From Nocardia sp. NBC_00508 (GTDB lineage: Bacteria > Actinomycetota > Actinomycetes > Mycobacteriales > Mycobacteriaceae), in the NCBI RefSeq assembly GCF_036346875.1, contig NZ_CP107852.1:6448001-6512000 (forward strand): a stretch of 64,000 nucleotides of DNA, given 5' to 3'. Position 1 is the stretch's first letter, and each line of letters starts with the position of its first letter. Position numbers and translations under genes: made by a program. The notes below the pieces were generated by a model. That model did not search any database. It saw only the letters and a list, made by a program, of their open reading frames with translations, and was not told where the DNA came from. Shown here one piece after another: positions 59,992-64,000 of this stretch.

Positions 59992-61380
59992 TCAGGTCGC
60001 CTGGCTGACCGAGGACATGTGGAAGTCGGGAATACGCAACGGCGGCATAGCGGTTCGGGTGAACCAGTCCTTCCATTCGCGCGGCAGCGTGATCTCGGTG
60101 GCGCCCGCATCGGTCACGCGCCGGAGCAGATCCAGCGGGCTCTCGTTGAACCGGAAATTGTTCACCGCGGCGGTGACCTCTCCGTTCTCCACGAGATACA
60201 CCCCGTCGCGGGTGAGGCCGGTGAGCAGCAGCGTCGCCGGATCGACCTCGCGGATGTACCACAGCGTCGTCAGCAGCAGGCCGCGTTCGGTGCGGGCGAT
60301 CATCTCATCGATTGTCGCGTCGGAACCCCCGGTGAGCAGCAGATTCTCCCCGGGAACCGTGGCAGGGGCGTCGAACTCGGCGGCCGTGGCGCGCGGGTAG
60401 ACCAGCGCGGAGATCACACCGTCGCGCAGCCAGTCGACGCGCTCGGCGGGCATGCCGTTGTCGAACACCGACATCGACTCCGACGACGCGGTCGCCGCGA
60501 CGAACGGGCGATACTCCAAGCCGGGCGCGTAGGGGTCCGAGTAGAGCGTGAGCGGAATGCCGGTCAGGCGCTCGCCGACCCGCGTTCCGCCCGGCCGTGC
60601 GAAGGCGGTGTGACCCTCGTGCGCGCCGCGGCCTTCCATCGACCAGGCCAGGTAGATCATCAGGTCGGCGACGGTGGATGGCGGCAGCAGGGTTTCGTAG
60701 CGGCCCGCGGGCAACTCGACCTTGCGCTTGGCCCAGTCCAGGCGCAGGGACAGCTCGGCGAGCAGGCCGGTCACGTCGACATCGGTGAAGTCCTTGGTTC
60801 CCACGCCGGCCCACGCGCTGGCCAGATCGGCGTCCGCGCCGCGTTTGCCGTTGATCTCCACCGAACCGGTGGGTTGCACGAAGCGGCGGCGGATGCCGGT
60901 CGAGGTGCCCAGCCAAGTGGTGTGCACCTGATGGTGGGCGAAACCGTACAGGCGATCGGCGCCGTCGAAACCGGCGGCCAAGTCGTCGGCGAGATCGGTG
61001 AACACCTCGATGCCGGTGCCGCCCGCCGCGGCCGACCAGTCATCGTCGACCGCGTCCGGCTCGAGCAGCGGCATGGCGTCCCTGGCGGGTTCGGCGCTGC
61101 GCGCGGCCTCCTCGCCGGCCCGCACCACCGCCGCGATGGCATCGGGATCCACACTGGTCGAGGCGACCGTGCCGACCCGCGCGAGCCTCGGCCCCTCGCG
61201 GAACACCGAGATCACCGCCCAGCTCCTGGACACCGACGACCCGTTGGTGGTCATCGAGTTCCCGGCCCAGCGCAGCGATGCCTCGTGCTCGTCGCGGACG
61301 ATCACTATCGTCTCGTCGGCGGTGGACAGTGCGAGCGCCCGCTCCACGGTCGCGCTCGCGGGGAACAGCTCGTCGGTCAC
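59992..61380 (-). CDS. TldE/PmbA-type metalloprotease subunit
   Basis: 462 residues. It starts VTDELFPASATVERALALS at a GTG (61378-61380) that overlaps the TldD stop (GTGA). PmbA/TldE features: RWAGNSMTTNGSSVSRSWAV, VFDNGMPAERVDWLRDGVIS and the terminal GLTRDGVYLVENGEVTAAVN with NFRFNESPLDLLRRV. It lacks the HExxH motif, as expected for the non-catalytic partner. With TldD it forms a heterodimeric protease acting on unfolded or modified peptides. Confidence 0.9.
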   Translation of the reverse strand: MTDELFPASATVERALALSTADETIVIVRDEHEASLRWAGNSMTTNGSSVSRSWAVISVFREGPRLARVGTVASTSVDPDAIAAVVRAGEEAARSAEPARDAMPLLEPDAVDDDWSAAAGGTGIEVFTDLADDLAAGFDGADRLYGFAHHQVHTTWLGTSTGIRRRFVQPTGSVEINGKRGADADLASAWAGVGTKDFTDVDVTGLLAELSLRLDWAKRKVELPAGRYETLLPPSTVADLMIYLAWSMEGRGAHEGHTAFARPGGTRVGERLTGIPLTLYSDPYAPGLEYRPFVAATASSESMSVFDNGMPAERVDWLRDGVISALVYPRATAAEFDAPATVPGENLLLTGGSDATIDEMIARTERGLLLTTLWYIREVDPATLLLTGLTRDGVYLVENGEVTAAVNNFRFNESPLDLLRRVTDAGATEITLPREWKDWFTRTAMPPLRIPDFHMSSVSQAT

Positions 61381-62906
61381 TGGCCGGCCTCCGTCCGGGT
61401 GTTGAGAACATTGACGCCGCGCACCAGGATCGACGGGCAGCCGTGGCTGACCGACGCGACCTGGCCGGGCTGTGCTTTGCCGCAGTTGAACGCCCCGCCG
61501 AGCTGCCAGGTGGACGGTCCGCCGACCGCCTCCATCGCACCCCAGAAGTCGGTGGTGGTGGCCTGGTAGGCGACGTCGCGCAGCTGGCCGTCCAGCTTGC
61601 CGCCGCGGATGCGGAAGAACCGCTGACCGGTGAACTGGAAGTTGTAGCGCTGCATGTCGATCGACCACGACTTGTCGCCGACGATGTAGATGCCGTCGTC
61701 CACGCGGGAGATCAGCTCCTCGGTACTGGTGTCGCGGACGGGGTCGGGTTGCAGCGAGACGTTGGCCATCCGCTGGATCGGCACGTGGTGGGCCGAGTCC
61801 GCGTACGAGCAACCGTTGGATCGCTCCAGGCCCAGCCGCGGGGCGAACACCCGGTCCAGTTGATACCCGACCAGGATGCCGTCGCGAACCAGGTCCCACC
61901 GCTGCCCGGCGACCCCTTCGTCGTCGTAACCGACACTGGCCAGGCCGTGCGCTTCGGTGCGGTCACCGGTCACGTGCATGATCCGGGTCCCGTAGCGCAG
62001 CGTGCCCAGTTTGTCCGGCGTCGCGAACGAGGTGCCCGCGTAGGCGGATTCGTAGCCGATGGCGCGGTCGTACTCGGTGGCGTGGCCGATGGATTCGTGG
62101 ATGGTCAGCCACAGATTGGTCGGATCGATGACGAGATCGGTCGGCCCGGCCTGCACGCTGGGCGCCTTCACCTTCTCGGCCAGCCACTCCGGGATCCGCG
62201 CGAGTTCGCCGTCCCAGTCCCGGATTCCGTCGGCGCCGGTGACGTACTCCCACCCGCGGCCGGCCGGTGCGGCCAGCGTGCGCATCGTCTCGAACACTCC
62301 GGTCGCGGTGTCCACCGTAATGGCCTCGAGACTGGGATGCAGCCGGACCCGCTGCTGGGTGATCGACGACCCGGCGGTGTCGGCGTAGAAGGTCTGCTCC
62401 TTGACCTGCAGCACACTCGCGGTGACGTGATCGACCCCGTCGGCGTGCGACAGCCGCTCCGAATAATCCTGCAGCAGAGCGACCTTCTCGCCGGTCGGCA
62501 CGCTGAACGGGTCGAGGTCGTAGTCGGAGACCCAACGCACGTCGGCGTAGCGCGGCTCGGGGGCGAGCTCGACGCGCTCCCGGTTGAGCGCGCGCAGCGT
62601 GGTGGCGACGGTGACCGCGGTGCGGGCCACCTCGGCGGCGATGTCGGGTGTGAGCGCGGCGTGTGACGCGAAACCCCAAGTGCCGTCCACGATCACGCGC
62701 ACGGCGAAGCCGAGCTCGGTGCTGTCGGTGACGGCCTCCACGCGGCCGTCGCGCAATCGGATCGACTGGGTGACCAATCGGTGCACCCGGAGATCGGCGT
62801 GCTCGGCGCCGGCTGCCGCGGCCGCGCTGAGCGCGGCGCCGGCGAGCGCGGCCAGTGGAAGATCGAGGAACTCGGCGTCCACGTCTTTGGAAGTCGCGAT
62901 GCTCAC
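61377..62906 (-). CDS. TldD-type zinc metalloprotease subunit
   Basis: About 509 residues from the GTG at 62906 (VSIATSKDVDAEFL), or four more from ATG 62918; neither has a clear ribosome site, so a leaderless mRNA is possible. Catalytic HExxH in WLTIHESIGHATEYDRAIGY. Further TldD motifs: YDDEGVAGQRWDLVRDGILV, DGIYIVGDKSWSIDMQRYNF, and a C-terminal cysteine in AFNCGKAQPGQ that completes zinc binding. Upstream lie seven tandem 67-base repeats. Confidence 0.9.
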   Translation of the reverse strand: MSIATSKDVDAEFLDLPLAALAGAALSAAAAAGAEHADLRVHRLVTQSIRLRDGRVEAVTDSTELGFAVRVIVDGTWGFASHAALTPDIAAEVARTAVTVATTLRALNRERVELAPEPRYADVRWVSDYDLDPFSVPTGEKVALLQDYSERLSHADGVDHVTASVLQVKEQTFYADTAGSSITQQRVRLHPSLEAITVDTATGVFETMRTLAAPAGRGWEYVTGADGIRDWDGELARIPEWLAEKVKAPSVQAGPTDLVIDPTNLWLTIHESIGHATEYDRAIGYESAYAGTSFATPDKLGTLRYGTRIMHVTGDRTEAHGLASVGYDDEGVAGQRWDLVRDGILVGYQLDRVFAPRLGLERSNGCSYADSAHHVPIQRMANVSLQPDPVRDTSTEELISRVDDGIYIVGDKSWSIDMQRYNFQFTGQRFFRIRGGKLDGQLRDVAYQATTTDFWGAMEAVGGPSTWQLGGAFNCGKAQPGQVASVSHGCPSILVRGVNVLNTRTEAGQ

Positions 62907-62921
62907 CCGCACCAACATAAT

Positions 62922-63395
62922 GGGCGCAGCCGAACGACGTCTGCCGTAGCTCCGTTTCCGAGCCGGGCGAAGGTCGAGGCAGCCGCGTGGTGGGTGCGGC
63001 CGAACGACGTCTGCTGTAGCGGTTCTGGGCCGGGAGTAGACCGACGCAGCTGCGTGGTGGGTGCGGCCGAACGACGTCTGCTGTAGCGGTTCCGGGCCGG
63101 GAGTAGACCGACGCAGCTGCGTGGTGGGTGCGGCCGAACGACGTCTGCTGTAGCCCATTCCGGGCCGGACGCAGACCGACGCAGCTGCATGGTGGGTGCG
63201 GCCGAACGACGTTTGCTGTAGCCGTGCAGGGTCGGGCGGAGGTCGAGGCAGCCGCTGGTGGGTGCAGCCGGACGGTGTCCGCCGGTAGCCCGTGCCGGGC
63301 CGGGTGAAGGCCGTGACAGCCGCATGTTGGGGCCAGTCGGACGGAGTTCGCACCAGCTTGCGCCGGGCCGGGCGAAAGCGAGGCAGGCGCTTGAT
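62922..63395. repeat. Seven tandem ~67-base repeats
   Basis: Copies at 62922-62991, 62992-63058, 63059-63125, 63126-63193, 63194-63259, 63260-63328 and 63329-63395. Copies 2 and 3 differ at a single base; copies 1 and 5-7 are increasingly diverged. The core of each is gggtgcggccgaacgacgtc followed by tgctgtagc. Located between tldD and a divergent TetR gene, it is non-coding as far as I can see. No spacers, so not a CRISPR. Confidence 0.9.
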
Positions 63396-63552
63396 CGGCG
63401 ACGCCGCGCAGGTGGGGTCGAGCGCGATTACGCCCCGTGCAAAGCTGCACTGGGTGCCTGTTTGCGTGGGATGCGCGGTGGCGCAGGGTGAACGGCACGC
63501 GGGACACCCGCGCTTACCGCGTGTTGCTCGCCGCATGCCGTACTGTGCCCGC

Positions 63553-64000
63553 GTGCCGCCATCCGCTCTCCGTGACCGCAAGCGCGAACGTACCCGCCGA
63601 GCCATCCTCGAAGCCGCAGCCGAACTGTTCGAAACCAGCGGCTACGAGGACACGACGGTGGCCGACATCGCCGCCGCTGCGGACGTCGGCACGCGGACGT
63701 TCTTCAACTATTTCGGCAGCAAGGAAGAGCTGCTCTTCCCGGAATCCGACGAGCGGGTGCGCGCCGCGGTGGCCGCAATCGCCAGCAGGCGCCCCGGAGA
63801 GCGTCCGGTGGAGGTCTTGCTGCGCGCGTTGCGCGCCGCGGGCGACAACCCGGGCGAACACCTCATCGACGACCTTTCCGCCCGGATCGCGGCGCTGCGC
63901 GCCAAGGTCTCGCGAACCGTGCCCGCGGTGAGCGGCCGCGCCGCGCACGCCCAGCTGGTCGCGCAGCGCGAGATCGCCAGGCAGCTGCACGGCGCGTTCC
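63553..64000 (+). CDS. TetR-family transcriptional regulator (partial, runs off window)
   Basis: At least 149 residues visible, no stop before the edge. HTH: RDRKRERTRRAILEAAAELF, ETSGYEDTTVADIAAAADVG, TRTFFNYFGSKEELLFPE, typical of TetR repressors. GTG 63553 gives MPPSALRDRK; an ATG six codons upstream (63535) is possible. No ribosome site is visible for either. Divergent from tldD across the tandem repeats; target unknown. Confidence 0.88.
   Translation, partial: MPPSALRDRKRERTRRAILEAAAELFETSGYEDTTVADIAAAADVGTRTFFNYFGSKEELLFPESDERVRAAVAAIASRRPGERPVEVLLRALRAAGDNPGEHLIDDLSARIAALRAKVSRTVPAVSGRAAHAQLVAQREIARQLHGAF

Noticed and set aside
62903..63325. Minus-strand frame reading through the tandem repeats into tldD
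   Set aside because: The product is repetitive (RRRSAAPTT-type) and has no homology to TldD N-termini; frame openness follows from the 66-69 base units only by chance.
62922..63395. Possible CRISPR array
   Set aside because: The units abut directly without unique spacers, are 67 bases long, and no cas gene is near.

Overview
The window looks like chromosomal DNA of a mycolic-acid actinobacterium, most likely a Nocardia or a close relative. The base composition is very G+C-rich, GTG and TTG starts are common, and many families are typical of that group: DUF574-type methyltransferase, DUF8020-like secreted proteins, an FprA/FdxA pair, F420/PPOX-type proteins, MMPL transporter, a HelR-type RNA polymerase recycling ATPase. 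I see no tRNA, rRNA, CRISPR array or replication origin.

Left part (1-15.1 kb): aerobic cobalamin synthesis. A partial cobK runs in from the left edge. cobIJ and cobH lie on the minus strand with a 4-base start/stop overlap, then cobG, and a large cobN on the plus strand follows a cobalamin riboswitch. The cluster is interrupted by a PadR regulator, a heptad-repeat coiled-coil protein, a divergent Lrp/dimethylargininase pair, a secreted hydrolase, a MetE-like barrel protein and a DUF574 methyltransferase.

Middle-left (15.1-26.4 kb): mostly single genes. They include a WYL regulator, an unusual P450, STAS, DUF3618, Rho-N-like and TerD proteins, a truncated phage-holin-family gene, an orphan RskA-type anti-sigma factor, a YbdK-type carboxylate-amine ligase, a D-amino-acid oxidase, and a PucR-family regulator facing a free-standing copy of a PucR-like N-terminal domain.

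Core of interest (26.4-35.1 kb): one minus-strand operon of nine genes, most joined by start/stop overlaps. In order of transcription: GntR/UTRA regulator, AprA/fumarate-reductase-like flavoprotein, HEAT-repeat protein, AprB-like ferredoxin, substrate-binding lipoprotein carrying a C-terminal NosL-like domain, ABC permease, ABC ATPase, FdxA-type ferredoxin and FprA-type reductase. This reads as an uptake system plus a complete electron chain from NADPH to a flavoenzyme; the substrate is not evident. It is the best candidate for an undescribed system here.

Middle-right (35.2-41.4 kb): a helR gene with a rifamycin-associated element upstream, a LysR/YeiH divergent pair, and several gene scars (SGNH hydrolase, gamma-glutamylcyclotransferase-like, GntR and NmrA fragments) with a shared ~90-bp repeat.

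Catabolic island (41.4-50.9 kb): DUF8020 protein, small hydrolase, SDR, acyl-CoA ligase, a frameshifted MFS transporter and a BKACE enzyme. An IS110-family insertion sequence separates these from a carboxymuconolactone-decarboxylase-like gene and a divergent AraC regulator. The layout suggests a hydroxy/keto acid pathway cut off from its promoter by the insertion.

Right part (51-64 kb): LppP/LprE-like lipoprotein, TetR/MMPL pair, epoxide hydrolase, two PPOX paralogues, an XRE/methionine aminopeptidase pair with three near-identical palindromic operators, a VOC/PadR pair with twin operators, a TldD/TldE metalloprotease pair, seven 67-bp tandem repeats, and a TetR gene running off the right edge.
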